Positions 22,134 through 33,470 are shown, counted from the first letter of the stretch. The stretch is 64,000 bases of DNA from Hymenopus coronatus (GCA_030762935.1 CM060886.1:33031509-33095508), one strand, 5' to 3'. The notes: a model not told the origin generated them from the letters alone. Translations and numbers: made by a program.

Positions 22134-22770
22134 CATCATAGCTCAAAAACGAAAGGATCGTTAAATACCAAACTTGGTACTTCAGTTCAGTATATTCCAA
22201 AGACGCGACACAAAGATTTTCAAGAAAATCCTCCCACACTGAACTACACTTTACGTGGAAAAAAATTCGAACATTTTTATTTTCTCATAAATGTCTCTTA
22301 ACAATTTTGATTAAAATATCGTATATTAAAGATATTTACATGACAAATAAAATGTATATTTTGAATTTTCTGGGAATAGCCTCTGAAGACTACTTTTACA
22401 TAACTGCTAAATCGTATGAGATAGACAAAAACTTTCCACACAAAAAATGTAGAGCACGTTAAAAACACAATTAATGTCATATACATTTTTTTCGTGGAGT
22501 TGAACGTTTTTGAGATATTTATTGTTTTTGGTTGCAGCTTAAAAAGCTTACGTTTCTCATACAGGGATTTGTCAACTCCAGTCCATACAAACTAAGGAAC
22601 GTTACTTTAACCTATGGTACTCCCTTATTTCGCTTCTACTTACAAGGAAGCAAGTAATAAGACTATTTCTGCTATTTTTTTCTCGATTAGAATGAAGTAA
22701 GTATTAGCATAAGTTATTAACAATGATTTGTTGCAGAGATGTAGAGAAAGCCATGTAAATGGAACAATGA
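21956..22770 (-). mobile_element. REP-A copy, full length
   Basis: 3' hairpin ACTTTCTCTACACGTACTAC.. at 21956; 5' end GCCATGTAAATGGAACAATGA near 22770 (terminus degenerate). It carries an uninterrupted (GT)n run at 22095-22131, one of the longest element-borne microsatellites here. A gap near 22395 removes TTATTCTGGATGAATTTTACGG. Confidence 0.87.
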
Positions 22771-23309
22771 TTTTTCTATATTAGTTTCAGTTATTTATTT
22801 TTTAAATGTAATTACTGAATCAGCTTAGGTACTTGGGTAAAGAATGGGAAAGCAAATTGTCTAAAAAGTATTTGATTAATGAAGCAAATTGCTGTATTTT
22901 TGACAGTGTAGTTTGGAGCGGGAGGTCACAGCGATCCTTCTGTGCTGCAACATGATTGGTGTACATCCCTGCATTTTGGCTAATCATCAGCCATACATTG
23001 CTTAGAGTTTTCTGGTTTCTGTTTTCCTTTAAACAGCCTTTCATTTATACAGCCCTTCAGGAAGTAACCCATCGGAGATAAGGGTATCAAGTAGCAGGTC
23101 CTTCTCCTGCGATACTTTTCGAGATAAAATCTTAATAATAATTAATGAACGGACCATTTATTTCCATGTTTTTTTATGTTACAATATTGCAAGTATAATT
23201 TATATTCAAATAAAACAGTTTAAAGATGTTATTATTTGTCCATAATAGTTGGCTATACTATGAATCTAGGGACTTAAAGTACTTACAACATTGTAAGTCG
23301 GCATTGGGG
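22771..23309. other. Unannotated sequence
   Basis: No supported gene; an open minus frame at 22820-23044 has no recognised domain. Confidence 0.4.
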
Positions 23310-23500
23310 TTGTCATCTCAAAATAATTTGAGACCATCTTGTGGGATACATTCGAGTCAGTAGAGAAATGCAATGCTATGCGGCATGTTGCCATGGTAGT
23401 TCAGTGTTGGAGCAACCGGCTGGAGTCCAGGAGATCCGTGGTTCAAATCTTGGCTACGGCTTTGGATTTTTCAGTCTGCCTCTACCTATCCATCTAGTTT
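23310..23500 (+). mobile_element. tRNA-like repeat (family S4), copy 1, with 5' leader
   Basis: A leader (TTGTCATCTCAAAATAATTTGAGA..) containing a perfect hairpin precedes a tRNA-like domain at 23387-23463. That domain has box A-like GGTAGTTCAGTGTTGG and box B GTGGTTCAAATCTTGG. It continues into TTTTTCAGTCTGCCTCTACC. The same leader and domain recur at 57.2-57.5 kb and 60.8-61.1 kb. Confidence 0.75.
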
Positions 23501-23819
23501 ATTTATCCACTACCTCCCGCATATTCTAACCCCATATTTAGGTTGTGTGTTTAAGGTAGAGCTACCATACAATCTCTTCATTTTCTAAGTTATAGCCGAT
23601 GTTTTGTCTCCTCTTTTTGGATACTTAAGCATTTCTCTTTATATTTTCTAAAATATCCTCATCAGTTTAATTGTTTATGTCTTTAGAATCACCGACATTT
23701 CATTTCCTATCTTTTGCTTGTTTAAGTATCTCAGTTTTATTCAATACATAATGTTTTCGTCTATTAATATTTGCATATTTATTAAACAGTAAAAAACTAT
23801 CAACCTAATTCACATAATA
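23501..23819. other. Unannotated sequence
   Basis: AT-rich. It provides the TA target dinucleotide at 23818-23819. Confidence 0.4.
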
Positions 23820-24094
23820 CAAGGTTACTACAAAAGAAATAGACAGCTTCAACTGCCTGTAAAACAAAAACCATTAGAGATAGCAACCTAATTATTTTGG
23901 AGGTATGTTGAGAAACTCTCAAAGTTTCGTAACTATTGGTAACGCTGTAGTGTTTTGTTTGTTGTTGCAGAAGCTGAAATGGCGGAAAATCCTGTGGAAA
24001 AGGCATATTGCGTGTTGGAATTTGCTAGAACGCAATCAGCAACTGTTGTCCAACGACATTTTAGAACACGTTACCACAAAAATGAAATGATGCG

Positions 24095-24885
24095 CTCACA
24101 AAAACCAGCATCGTCTTCATCATGTCGCAACATGTCGATGCAAAAGTCACGCCATATGACCTTATCTTCTTTACTCAGAAACTGCAACATCTGTAATCTG
24201 TAAGGCATCATGTGCAGTCGCTTCCGCAAGATTTTCCATACAGTTTGCTGTGGAATTTGTAATTGCATGCTTGCCCTAGATGTCGATTTCTGTGGGCTTC
24301 TTATGTAGGCAGAACGAACACGTTCAACGTTTTTCGTCGCCCTCCGTGGTGTAATGGTTACCATGCTAACTTCATATACCCAAGGTCGTGGGTTCAAACC
24401 CGGCGGAGGACAATGGATTTTTTCGGGCGTAAAAATCCTTAGAATGGCTTCCTTCGGAAGGGAAGTAAAGCTGTGGGTCCCGTGTCGTAGATTTACGGCA
24501 CGTAAAAGAACCTCAAGCCTGATAAGAGAGGCCTCTGAGCAAAATTAAGCGATCTTTCACGCCCAATATAGAATGGGACGCTGAGAACCAAAAAAGCAGT
24601 TAAAGAGCGTCCATAAATAACAGGCCATTTCATTTTCATTTCAACGTTTTCTTCCGAAACTGTTGGTCTTCCCGAGCTCTTCCCTTTGCACAAACATCCC
24701 GCTGTCTCGAATTTTCTATACCAGTCGTAGATTGACTGTCTAGTCGGTGGCGTTTTGTGGTAACGTGTTCTAAAATGTCGTTGGACAACAGTTGCTGATT
24801 GCGTTCTAGTAAATTCCAACACGCAATATGCCTTTTCCATAGGATTTTCCGCCATTTCAGCTTCTGCAACAACAACAAACAAAAC
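24095..24885 (-). pseudogene. DUF4817/HTH transposase N-terminal pseudogene, SINE-disrupted
   Basis: Reading on the minus strand, 24882-24651 encodes the N-terminal helix-turn-helix region (KAYCVLEFTRTQSATVVQRH, then YDWYRKFETAGCLCKGKSSG). After the SINE the frame resumes at 24323 with ERVRSAYIRSPQKSTSRASM, LQIPQQTVWKILRKRLHM and continues to the DMLRHDEDDAGF region near 24100. The catalytic DDE/D core is missing. Such ORFs are abundant in arthropod genomes as decayed transposases. A second truncated copy of the N-terminus reads on the plus strand at 23976-24081 within the other arm. Confidence 0.88.
24335..24639 (+). mobile_element. tRNA-derived SINE (family S6) with clear target-site duplication
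   Basis: It is flanked by an 11-bp duplication TTCAACGTTTT (24323-24333 and 24640-24650). The tRNA-like head CCTCCGTGGTGTAATGGTTA..GGGTTCAAACCCGGCGGAGG (24341-24409) has matching ends CCTCCG/CGGAGG. The body carries GGCTTCCTTCGGAAGGGAAG and ATTTACGGCACGTAAAAGAACC. It interrupts the transposase pseudogene between the codons for Val-Glu and Arg-Val. Insertion therefore post-dates the host element. Confidence 0.95.
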
Positions 24886-25023
24886 ACTACAGCGTTACCA
24901 ATAGTAACAAACGAAACTTTGAGGGTTTCTGAACATACTTCCAAAATAATTAGGTTGCTATCTCTAATAGTTTTTGTTTTACAGGCAGTTGAAACTGTCC
25001 ATTTCTTTTGTAGTAACCCTGTA

Positions 25024-25255
25024 TATTTCCCCAAGCAATTATTTCCTTTTAGTTTTAAAATTTACATTCTTTAGAGTATCCAAGCCAGTATAGAGATCTC
25101 CATATGTTGGACTCACAGCTGCGACGATTACGCTAGTTTGTTCCGCCTGTACAAGACCCTTCATCGTGCAAGCCCACTGCCCCATCTACCAGAGGAGTGG
25201 GTGCCCACCAATATCGACTGCCCAGACTGTACCACCAACGAACTCCGGCCGATCC
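25024..25255. other. Unannotated sequence
   Basis: Moderate-GC sequence with no recognised element; it precedes SINE S3 copy 2. Confidence 0.35.
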
Positions 25256-25420
25256 TGGTGGCCGCGCTCGCTTTGGCGCTTCGTGGTGCAGAGGATCGTG
25301 GGTTCGAATCCCGCCTTGGGCATGGGTGTTATATGCTTGTGTATGTGTAAAAGGTAAAACAGAAATCCAGTAATCACACAGTAAACAAATTAGGTAAATA
25401 AAAAGTAGGGTAAAAAAAAC
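25256..25420 (+). mobile_element. tRNA-derived SINE (family S3), copy 2
   Basis: The head GGTGGCCGCGCTCGCTTTGG has box B GTGGGTTCGAATCCCGCC, then TTGGGCATGGGTGTTATATG, GTATGTGTAAAAGGTAAAACAGAAATC and ACAGTAAACAAATTAGGTAA. The order is identical in copies 1 and 3. Confidence 0.85.
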
Positions 25421-27314
25421 TCCGAGTCCATATGTAAATCCTGACATTAGCGTCCGTCTATCTGTCTTGGAAGAGGCGTTTTCAAGCTTCATTGTACTGA
25501 AGCTACAAGATCACTTCCTGCCGTCAACATCACTCAGCAAACCAGCACTGCTGATCAGTCAGCAAAGATGGACAGTCTCTCTACGCACCTGAAGGTATTG
25601 TATGCAGCCAACCGCTTCATCGGCATCTTCAGCATCTATCCGTGTGTTGCTCCTGAACATCAGATTCTCCTGGCGAAGTTACGTGCTCTAAACCAGGAGA
25701 AACAAGGAAGATATCAGGATCAACACCCACATTAACCTTCCCACATTCCTACCATCATCTTTGAGCCTCTAGACGGCGGTCAAAGCAGCTTTTTATGGTT
25801 GTAGCCTAGCACTTTACGCATCTTCTCGCTTCCGTATACACTGGTTACCCTACGCTGTTGCTATGTGAGAGGCGCTGTCTTTTTCTTAATATTCCTTTAC
25901 AGTCCTCTTCCGATAACTCCGATTAGGTGGTATGGCCAGAAGGCAAAACCCAACACTCCGGATCTATAAAGTATTCGTTTCCTCCATTAGAGTATAAAAT
26001 ATGATGGTATTTCGTTATCAGTTGCACATATTTGCATTTAATAAAATCGTTTTATATAAACACATATCTAATGAGAACAGCTTCAATAAAAGTTTAATGT
26101 TATTAATCGTTACGTTATTATTTTACTGTGCATTACATATTACACAAAATATTCCATTTAAAACTAATACGAAGATTTTAAAATGCAAGTATAATTCTCG
26201 ATCATGTTAATATGATGTAACAACCCGATAATGTAAATAAAATAATTCGTTTACCTTATCTACTTCATCCAGGAACATTATGTAATACCTGTTCTTCATG
26301 ATATCCTTCTACTTGCAAACATCTTAAATTTACAGCAAGAAACTTCGAAGTATAAAGTTTTCAATTTGTTGCAGGAGTTGAGCGTACAATTTCCTATTCG
26401 CTACCAGCAGTTCCTGAAGTAAATTCGATCATAAATTATCGTTTTCTGCTTGTAAGCTTTCCTGATCACCGAGAACAGTTCCTAAAGCACACGTTTCTGG
26501 AAGTTACAAGTATGTAAATTTCTTCTTCAGACGACCAATGATTTTCCATAAAATGAGCATATTTCTCGTTTGTTTCCACTAATGGGACAATTCACTCTCC
26601 ATTACGTTACTGATCTATTGTAGATGAAAAATGATTCCCACAATGAGCATAAAGCACTTATTCCTCTAAAGAATAAACTATTATATAGCTAATAGTTACA
26701 AAAGTTACAACTATCATACAGAGAAGAATAAAATTTAGTGCAAAATGTTGGGTTTATATTGATTTCAACAGAATGATCAACCTTCAAGATTTTACCAGCA
26801 AAACTCCTAGCTTCACTTGCATCATTGAGCAAACTAAGATGATCCTTCTTCGCACATTCTCTTCCATTTGCGCTCTTTTTTATTCCACACTTTTCTTTTT
26901 CTATTCATCACCGTCTCCATAACTCATTTGATCCTCCTTTTCAGTCTCACTCTCCTTGTGCAATGTATATTAATGCAACGTTTTGAAAACATCTAATGAC
27001 TCAGTTTTTATAGGGCGTTAGTAAAAATTAAAGCAAACGCTAAAATTTATAGTTTAAAAACTTTTGCGTATTTCTTAGGCTTTTATTAGCATCTAAAATA
27101 TTATTTCGTGTTGTAAATATATTAATTCTAACAGAATGTAGTAAACAATAAAGGTGGTTCGTTGCAATGAAACTTAAATTAAATAATCGAGTTGGAATGT
27201 AAAAGTTTTAATTTCAGTAGTTATCTGTAAACGTTACAGTACCCTAAGTTACGGACCTCACTATACATTACAGTACTTTATGTTTGCTTACTATCTTAAG
27301 AATACCTTTCAACC
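25421..27314. other. Unannotated sequence, first 0.5 kb of higher GC
   Basis: 25440-25980 is GC-balanced and distinct from neighbours, possibly the remnant of another element, but no reading frame or terminal structure is recognisable. 25980-27314 is AT-rich with no supported feature. Confidence 0.3.
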
Positions 27315-27575
27315 CGCCTCTTTATTGTGGGGGTAGCGTATTTGCCTTATATTCAGCAGGTTCCGAGTTCGACTGTCGGTTAGAGCGACTTGCTTCAATA
27401 AGGTATTTTTCCGTAGCAGTTTTTCTTTTATCCTGAAAAGATAAATGTATATATCGGATAACTGTAATCTTTGCGGATCCCAGAATCATTTGAACCTCAT
27501 TTCCTGTATTTCATTAGTTCGTTGTCCGATATGAGTACCTCGTTAAAGGACGTTAAAGTCTTAAAGTAAATAAAT
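27315..27575 (+). mobile_element. tRNA-derived SINE (family S1), second copy
   Basis: A degenerate head with TGTGGGGGTAGCGTATTTGCC and box B GTTCCGAGTTCGACTGTCGG. The body ends GTCCGATATGAGTACCTCGTTAAAGGACGTTAAAGTC and a short A-rich tail. It shares the 3' region (the inverse of TAACGTCCTTTAAC) with 6251-6524. Confidence 0.75.
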
Positions 27576-27909
27576 AAACGATTTCTCTGTTGGCTAATTA
27601 GCTACATGCATTTTCTTTTCTCGCTTCACCACTAACAAGCTATTGACACATTTTACACGTCATGTTTACAAAATTTGGCTCGATAGTATTTTCCTTATTC
27701 TTCTTTATTTTTATTTTGATCAATACAATAAATTATGTTTACATTATAACATTGAATGTATATTGTTTTCCGGGGTTCAAAATACCAATCTTGTTTCCTG
27801 TTCTGCGCTTAAAATTCTTGTTCGGCAAAATTGTACTTGAAAATCTCATTAAAATGCTATATGTTTCGAATCACTTGACTTCATGTTTAGTTATATTTGT
27901 TTCTTATAG
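27576..27909. other. Unannotated sequence
   Basis: Hydrophobic-looking open frames here are AT-driven and have no domain support. Confidence 0.35.
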
Positions 27910-28138
27910 GGCCGCGCCGTGGCCGAGTGGTAGACTCTCACCTAGACGGCCGGGGTTCGATCCCAAGCGACCGCATGTGAGATTTGTGGTGGACAAAACG
28001 GCGTTGGGGCGGGTTTTCTCCGGGTACTTCGGTTTCCCCCAACATCGCATTCCACTGGTGCTCCATCATCATTCATGTGTCGCCGCCTGCGGTGCCATTA
28101 GTAGTTAAAGCGAGCGTTAAACACTACCAAAAAGAAAA
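27910..28138 (+). mobile_element. tRNA-derived SINE (family S2), copy 2
   Basis: Head GGCCGCGCCGTGGCCGAGTG, box B GGGGTTCGATCCC, body TGTGGTGGACAAAACGGCG and TTTTCTCCGGGTACTTCGG, 3' end GAGCGTTAAACACTACCAA followed by an A-rich tail. The head is better preserved than in copy 1. Confidence 0.9.
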
Positions 28139-28425
28139 AAATTTCTTATAGAATAAAATACCTCAAGTATGTATGTATATAATGCATATTTCGTAACAAA
28201 TGGTTCACTTCTTACTAAATACGCTTAATTTAATAATAAATACACAAATCTCTAAATTTATTCCAGTGAATAAAACATTTCCTTACACACATTCGTAAAC
28301 AACGAGAATAACTTATTTAACAAAGTTGGAAATTGGGAGTAGACAGAGATGGAAAAATGAAAGTGCAAGGGGAGGGGGAGAAGCATAGAGAGAGCGAAAG
28401 ATACAGAAAGTACGAATGCGCCGGT
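28139..28425. other. Unannotated sequence
   Basis: No supported feature. Purine-rich DNA (GGAAAAATGAAAGTGCAAGG..) at 28350-28415. Confidence 0.35.
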
Positions 28426-28592
28426 CCCCATGGCCGCGCTCGCCAAAGCGTCTCGCTTTGGTGTTTCGCAGCGCAGGGGATCGTGGGTTCGAGTCCCGCC
28501 ATGGGCATGGGTGACATATGTTTGTGTATGTGTGTGTGTGTGTAAAAAGTAAAACAGAAATCAAAGTAAACAAATTATTTAAAAAAAAAAAT
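28426..28592 (+). mobile_element. tRNA-derived SINE (family S3), copy 3
   Basis: CCCCATGGCCGCGCTCGCCA then CAGGGGATCGTGGGTTCGAG, TCCCGCCATGGGCATGGGTG, a (GT)n tract at 28527-28542, then AAAAGTAAAACAGAAATC and an A11 run (28580-28590). ATGG..CCAT pairing at the head ends fits the tRNA origin. Confidence 0.85.
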
Positions 28593-29304
28593 GTAATAAC
28601 GCGAGCAGAGTTGCGGGTTCTCCTAAAATGTGTTTCAAAATATGACTATACGTTTAGGTGCATTTCATTCAGAGAAATAATCACATTGTGCGTAAGATAT
28701 ACAACCTATTTAAACACACACACACACACACACTCCTCCCTTTCTCAGGTACTAATTGTATATTCTAAAAGAACCAACCTAGAAACTGTTTATGTACTCT
28801 TGATCCTTAAAATCAGTTTTAAACTTTTCCTTTAGTACCTTTTAAAGCTACATCATTAGCTATCCATTTCATCTTTAACTAGAATGGTTTAAAAATTATC
28901 ACGATTTTTATAATCTTCTTGAACACGTTTCTATCAGTTTAAATAGCTTTATTGTTTAAATAAGTACTACCTCTGCGTTTTATAGCTGTTTTTTTTTTTT
29001 TCCTATAGAATTATTTTGCTTTTGCTCTACTCAACTACTTGCTTTGGTATTCAACTTGTGTCGGCATAAATAAAAGAAAAACAGAATCGATACTACAGTT
29101 ATCGTAAAAGTAGCTATTATCGCTATGATACATCATCCTGACGTGTTTTGCTCCGATAAGAAAAATCACCATGACAGGATCTGGTGTTACAAACCGCAGA
29201 CCCTATTTTTCAAATCGTGCACTAGGACGTTGGTTCCAAACTTCTGACCTTGCCGAATTTGTTGACGATCCAATGTCAATGCTTTGTAATATTTAAAATT
29301 AAAA
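28593..29304. other. Unannotated sequence with (AC)n at 28714-28731
   Basis: No gene supported. A short CA microsatellite is the only structured element. Confidence 0.4.
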
Positions 29305-29360
29305 TATAATACAATACCTTCTCTATACACTATGTACATTGTTCGTATAGAGAAAGTAAA
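29305..29360 (+). mobile_element. REP-A solo 3' hairpin end
   Basis: ATACAATACCTTCTCTATAC through CATTGTTCGTATAGAGAAAGTAA. Only the last 55 bp of the family are present, a 5'-truncated copy that keeps the terminal hairpin intact. Confidence 0.8.
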
Positions 29361-29798
29361 AAAATGCCTAAAGTAAAGATACAAGCATGCAAGGAGCCAG
29401 ATGGCAAATTGATTTAAAGCTAAACTATTTAGAAACCCTATGAAGTAAAATAATTTGTATGTCTACCTGGTGTAATTCAAATAATTTAGTCTCGTGATTT
29501 GTTAGTTACCCAATACCATTCATGGGTATCGCTTGCTTATAATGATCTATCTCAAGTTAAGAATCTGAATGTAGTATCTACCTACAGCAAGCTCTACTTA
29601 AAAACTTAAGATTCTATTATTTTAACAAATTAACTTCTATAACACATATTACATGTGTGTTTATAGCATCTTTTAACCTTATTTCAATCTCGCCTTGTGT
29701 ATTAAAAACCAATTTGACAATTTCTATATATTTAATTGAAACATAATGACACGTTAGCATGCACTATCCCGAATCCAAAAATCTCCTATATCAAAAAA
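29361..29798. other. Unannotated sequence
   Basis: No supported feature. It ends in an A6 run before a REP-A 5' end. Confidence 0.4.
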
Positions 29799-30636
29799 TC
29801 TGATCTGTTTCACTCACACAACTTTCTCTATTTGCTCTAAAAACTTCCTACAAAAGATACTTCTTCTTTCTACACAATGTTAATCGAGATAAACATTAGC
29901 AGAATGTTCTTATTACTTAGTTCCTTATAAGTAGAAGGGAACTAAGAGAATACACTAGGCTAAAGTGATACGCAAATGTTTTAAAAGCTAGCGTTATGTA
30001 ATTGTATTGCAAATCGTTTCTTTGCTTGGCCAGGATTAGAACAAAAGAAAGACGGATACTTCCTCTCTGAGGAAAGTATAAATTCTTCACAATTGAAACC
30101 AATAACAAGGAATATCTCGGAAACGCTTACCTCTACAGCAAAAATGTAAAGGACGAGATCTACATGTTATGCGTAGTAAGCTTTTGTCTATCTCTTACAG
30201 TTTAGCAGTTAAGCAAAATGCAGCAAAATTGATCTATAATAAAGATGTGTTCAGAGACTATTTCTAGAAAATTCAAGATATATATTTTATTTGGGACGTA
30301 AATATTTTTAATATACGGGATTTTAATCAAAGCCATTTTTAGAGCCATTTTTAAGAAAATCAACATTTTCGAACATTTTTCCATGTAAAGTATAGTTTGT
30401 GGTGGAAAGATTTTCATTGAAAATATTCGTGTTGCGTCCTTGGAAGAGACTAAGTTTTCATTTTTGAGCAATGGTGTCTACAGACACATACAGACCTTTT
30501 TCTAAAAATGTTCTTTTTTGGACTCAAGGACCCCAAAAAATATATTTCTGGTGAAATCTTGGCATCGAAGTTTTGGGTGATATACAATAGTTTCTCTATT
30601 CACTATGTAGATTGTACATGCGGGATAGAGAAAGTA
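29799..30636 (+). mobile_element. REP-A copy, subtype B (first of tandem pair)
   Basis: 5' TCTGATCTGTTTCACTCACAC with subtype-B left module (CTTCCTACAAAAGATACTTC, GCTTGGCCAGGATTAGAACA). It ends GTACATGCGGGATAGAGAAAGTAA at 30636. Internal deletion near 30447 removes the TACCAA..TTGGTA palindrome. Only AAAAAA separates it from the next copy. Confidence 0.86.
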
Positions 30637-30642
30637 AAAAAA

Positions 30643-31484
30643 TCTGATATGTACCATTCACATGACTTTCTCTATATTCCTGCACCAAATTATTCTTAAA
30701 AACCTTATACTTCTACTAACTTCATGCAAATCAGTAAAACATTAGCAGAAATAGCCATATTACTTGCTTACTTGTAAGTAGAGCTGAAATAAGGTAGTAC
30801 CATAGGTTAAAGTGATAATCAAAAGCTGGTTGCTAGGTCACTAAAGTTCCTGTGTTTGTACGGACAGCAGTTGAAAAATTCCTGTATGCGACATATATAA
30901 GTGTTTCATAGCAGAATCCAAAAATAAGGAATGACACAAAAACATAAATTGTGTGTTTTAACGTGCTCTACATTTTGTGTGGAGTAAGTTTTTGTCCATT
31001 TCTTACGGTTTAGCAGTTATTCAAAATTTAGTAAAATTCATCCAGAATAAACTACTCTTCAGAGGCTATTCCCAGAAAATTCAAGATATACATTTTATTT
31101 TTCAGCTAAATATCTTTAATATACGAAATTTTAATCAAAATCCTTAGAGCCATTTTTGAGAAAATCAAAATTTTCGAAAAAAGTTTCATGTAAAGGGTAG
31201 TTTGGAGTGGGGGGATTTTTCTCAAAATCTTCGTGTCACATCCCTGGAAGATACTAAACTTAAATACCAAGTTTGGTATTTTTTCTACTTTTCGTTTTTG
31301 AGTTATCGTGTTCACAGACACACGAACACACACACACACACACGGACCTTTTTTCGAAAATGGTTTTTTTAGATAAAGGGGACCCTAAAACATATATTTT
31401 CGGTGAAATATAGGTATCGAATTGTTTGGTGGAGTGCAATACATTCTCTATACACTATGTACATAGTGTCTATAGAGAAAGTAA
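30643..31484 (+). mobile_element. REP-A copy, subtype A (second of tandem pair)
   Basis: 5' TCTGATATGTACCATTCACA; 3' ACACTATGTACATAGTGTCTATAGAGAAAGTAA at 31484. CA tract at 31318-31343. It differs in left-module subtype from its immediate neighbour, so the pair is not a simple tandem duplication of one copy. Confidence 0.88.
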
Positions 31485-32254
31485 AAACCGAAACATGGAG
31501 TATATGAATATTTATGAATATCTAGCGTGCGACAGACTGCAAAATTTTGAGCGCCAGTAACTTTGAATAACGGTTTTGTTTTAGCTATTGAAAGTTGGCA
31601 ATTTATTTCTAATATTTAGGATATACCAATGAATGGGTCGTTATTCAATAAAATACGAGAGTAAAATCAATCACCAGAAACTATTACTTCCGAAGTTAAT
31701 TAACGGTTCTATATTTCGTTGTTACGTTTGAAAGATGGATTCAGACTGATAACTTCAATGCCGTAGCCGGGGTTTTAATTGCAGATTCTTGGCTTTCTTG
31801 GCAGCTTATTGCCATAATAGCTTAGATATAATTATGGGAGCAGAGGTATAATACACGCAGAAGATCCGTGGTTCAAACTGGACTATAGCGATGTATTTAT
31901 CATTATGATTCTACGCTTCCATGTTAAATGAGAAAGGGTAACCAGCACGCGCACCGATACATACGTAGACCCATTGTGACTTCAGAAGATGAGGTAAAGG
32001 AACGATAGCTGGCCAAAACCGCAGGCAGATAGTCCACCAGAAAAGCCGGAAAGACCTTCCCTGACTGATAACCTGTCCAACTCCGCGCCAGAGATAAAGT
32101 ACAAGCGGCTGCTCAACTTGACTGCCATCTAGTGTCCATTGGAGTAATCCTTCTACATCGAAAGAATCTGCGCCATCTGCCTTACATCACGAACTTATAA
32201 GCACACCTGAAATACGGAAGAACCACGGAATGAAGGGGAAACTATGGATAAAAA
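31485..32254. other. Unannotated sequence with a decayed S4-like tRNA head
   Basis: 31806-31905 has TATTGCCATAATAGCTTAGA and AGATCCGTGGTTCAAACTGG, resembling a worn S4 tRNA-like domain. The following 31920-32240 is GC-balanced with no recognised element. Confidence 0.4.
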
Positions 32255-33150
32255 TCTGATGTGTTACACTCACATAACTTTCTCTAGCTGTTCTACAAAC
32301 TTCATACATAAGATTCTTGTTCTTTCTGCACCTTGCTAATCGTGGTACTCATTAGCACAATGTTCTTATTATTTAGTTCCGTATAAGTAGGAAGAAAATA
32401 AGGGAATGCATTAGACTAAACCAATAGTCAAATGTTTTAAAAGCTGTCGTTATGCGATTGTCATTACAAATCGCTTCTTTTCTTGGCCAGGAGTAGAACA
32501 AAAGAAAAACGTCTGAGAAAAGTATAAGTACTTTACAACTGAAACCAATAACAATGAATACCTCGAAAACGGTAAGCTCCACGAGAAAAATGTATTTTGA
32601 CATAACTTGTGAATTTTAACAAGACCTAAATGTTTTGTATGGTAAGTTTTTGTTATCTCTTACGGTTTACTCGTTATGCCAAATTAAGCAAAATTCATCC
32701 AGGATAAACAGGACTTTAGAAGCTATTCCCAGAAAATTCAAGATATTCATTTTATTTGTCAGGTAAATATCTTTAGTATATGATATTTTAATCAAATTCG
32801 TTTGAGCCAGTTTTAAGAAAATCAAAATGTTCGAAAAAAGTTCCATGTAAAGGGGAGTTTGGGGTGGGGGGATTTTTCTCAAAAGCTTCGTGTCGCATCC
32901 CTGGAAGATCCTGAACTTAAATACCAAGTTTGGTATTTTAGCTACTTTTCGTTTTTGAGTTATCCTGTTCAAAGACACACGGACACACGGAAACACGGAC
33001 GCATACGGACCTTTTTCTGGAAATGCCTTTTTTGGATTCAGGGGGTCCTAAAACATGTACTTCCGGTGAAATCTTGGCATCAAATTTTGGGTGGAATGCA
33101 ATACTTTTCTATCCCTATGTACAGTGTACATAAGGGGCTAGAGAAAGTAA
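32255..33150 (+). mobile_element. REP-A copy, subtype B
   Basis: 5' TCTGATGTGTTACACTCACA; subtype-B module (CTTGGCCAGGAGTAGAACAA); 3' end GTGTACATAAGGGGCTAGAGAAAGTAA at 33150. CA-rich tract with GGACACACGGAAACACGGAC at about 32976-33008. TATCCTGTTCAAAGACACAC precedes it. Confidence 0.87.
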
Positions 33151-33171
33151 AATGTTGTGGTAAATGAGAAA

Positions 33172-33272
33172 CCAGGAATACCCCTAGGACCCCAGAAGTG
33201 GGCGGTTGCAGGGAAATCGAACTGGGACCTGCAGAATGTGAGTCATTTGAGGTAACATCTCGCTCGTTCATT
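33172..33272 (-). mobile_element. Possible tRNA-derived SINE fragment
   Basis: On the minus strand CAGGTCCCAGTTCGATTTCC resembles a box B, followed by the inverse of CCCCTAGGACCCCAGAAGTG. Only about 100 bp is recognisable, perhaps related to S8. Weak call. Confidence 0.35.
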
Positions 33273-33374
33273 TCCTATAATATTCTTGATGATTACACCA
33301 GAAACAAGAGAATGAATAACAAAATACTTGAAAGGCATCACTGCCAAGTTGCATAGAGTACACACATTCCGAAG

Positions 33375-33470
33375 TTTTTCTAAAAATTATGCTTTTCGAT
33401 TCGGTATCGAAATGTTGGGTGGATTTCAATACCTTCCGTACCTATGTACTATGTATAGAAAATAGAAATA
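33375..33470 (+). mobile_element. REP-A degenerate 3' fragment
   Basis: TTCGGTATCGAAATGTTGGG then TTCAATACCTTCCGTACCTA and TGTACTATGTATAGAAAATAG matches the 3' 90 bp of the family with a decayed hairpin. Confidence 0.6.

Larger units (their letters stand above)
23820..25021 (-). mobile_element. DUF4817-type (Tc1/IS630-like) foldback transposon
   Basis: The two ends are long inverted copies of the same sequence: 23820-24082 and 24753-25021, about 265 bp each, starting CAAGGTTACTACAAAAGAAA and CAGGGTTACTACAAAAGAAA. TA dinucleotides flank both ends (23818-23819, 25022-25023), as in Tc1/mariner/IS630 transposons. Each arm includes the start of the transposase gene (MAENPxEKAYCVLEF). The middle encodes more of the same protein on the minus strand and is interrupted by a SINE. 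Without the SINE it is about 0.9 kb, so the C-terminal catalytic half has been replaced by an inverted copy of the 5' end. Confidence 0.9.

Noticed and set aside
24341..24409. Functional tRNA gene at the S6 head
   Set aside because: It is the 5' part of a 305-bp insertion with its own target duplication inside a transposase pseudogene.
24493..24882. A fused novel protein ending ..MKMKWPVIYGRSL..
   Set aside because: The C-terminal part is read-through into the SINE; the real transposase frame resumes at 24323.
27662..28108. 148-codon open frame with hydrophobic N-terminus
   Set aside because: The C-terminal half is the S2 SINE and the N-terminal half is AT-rich DNA; no signal of a real gene.
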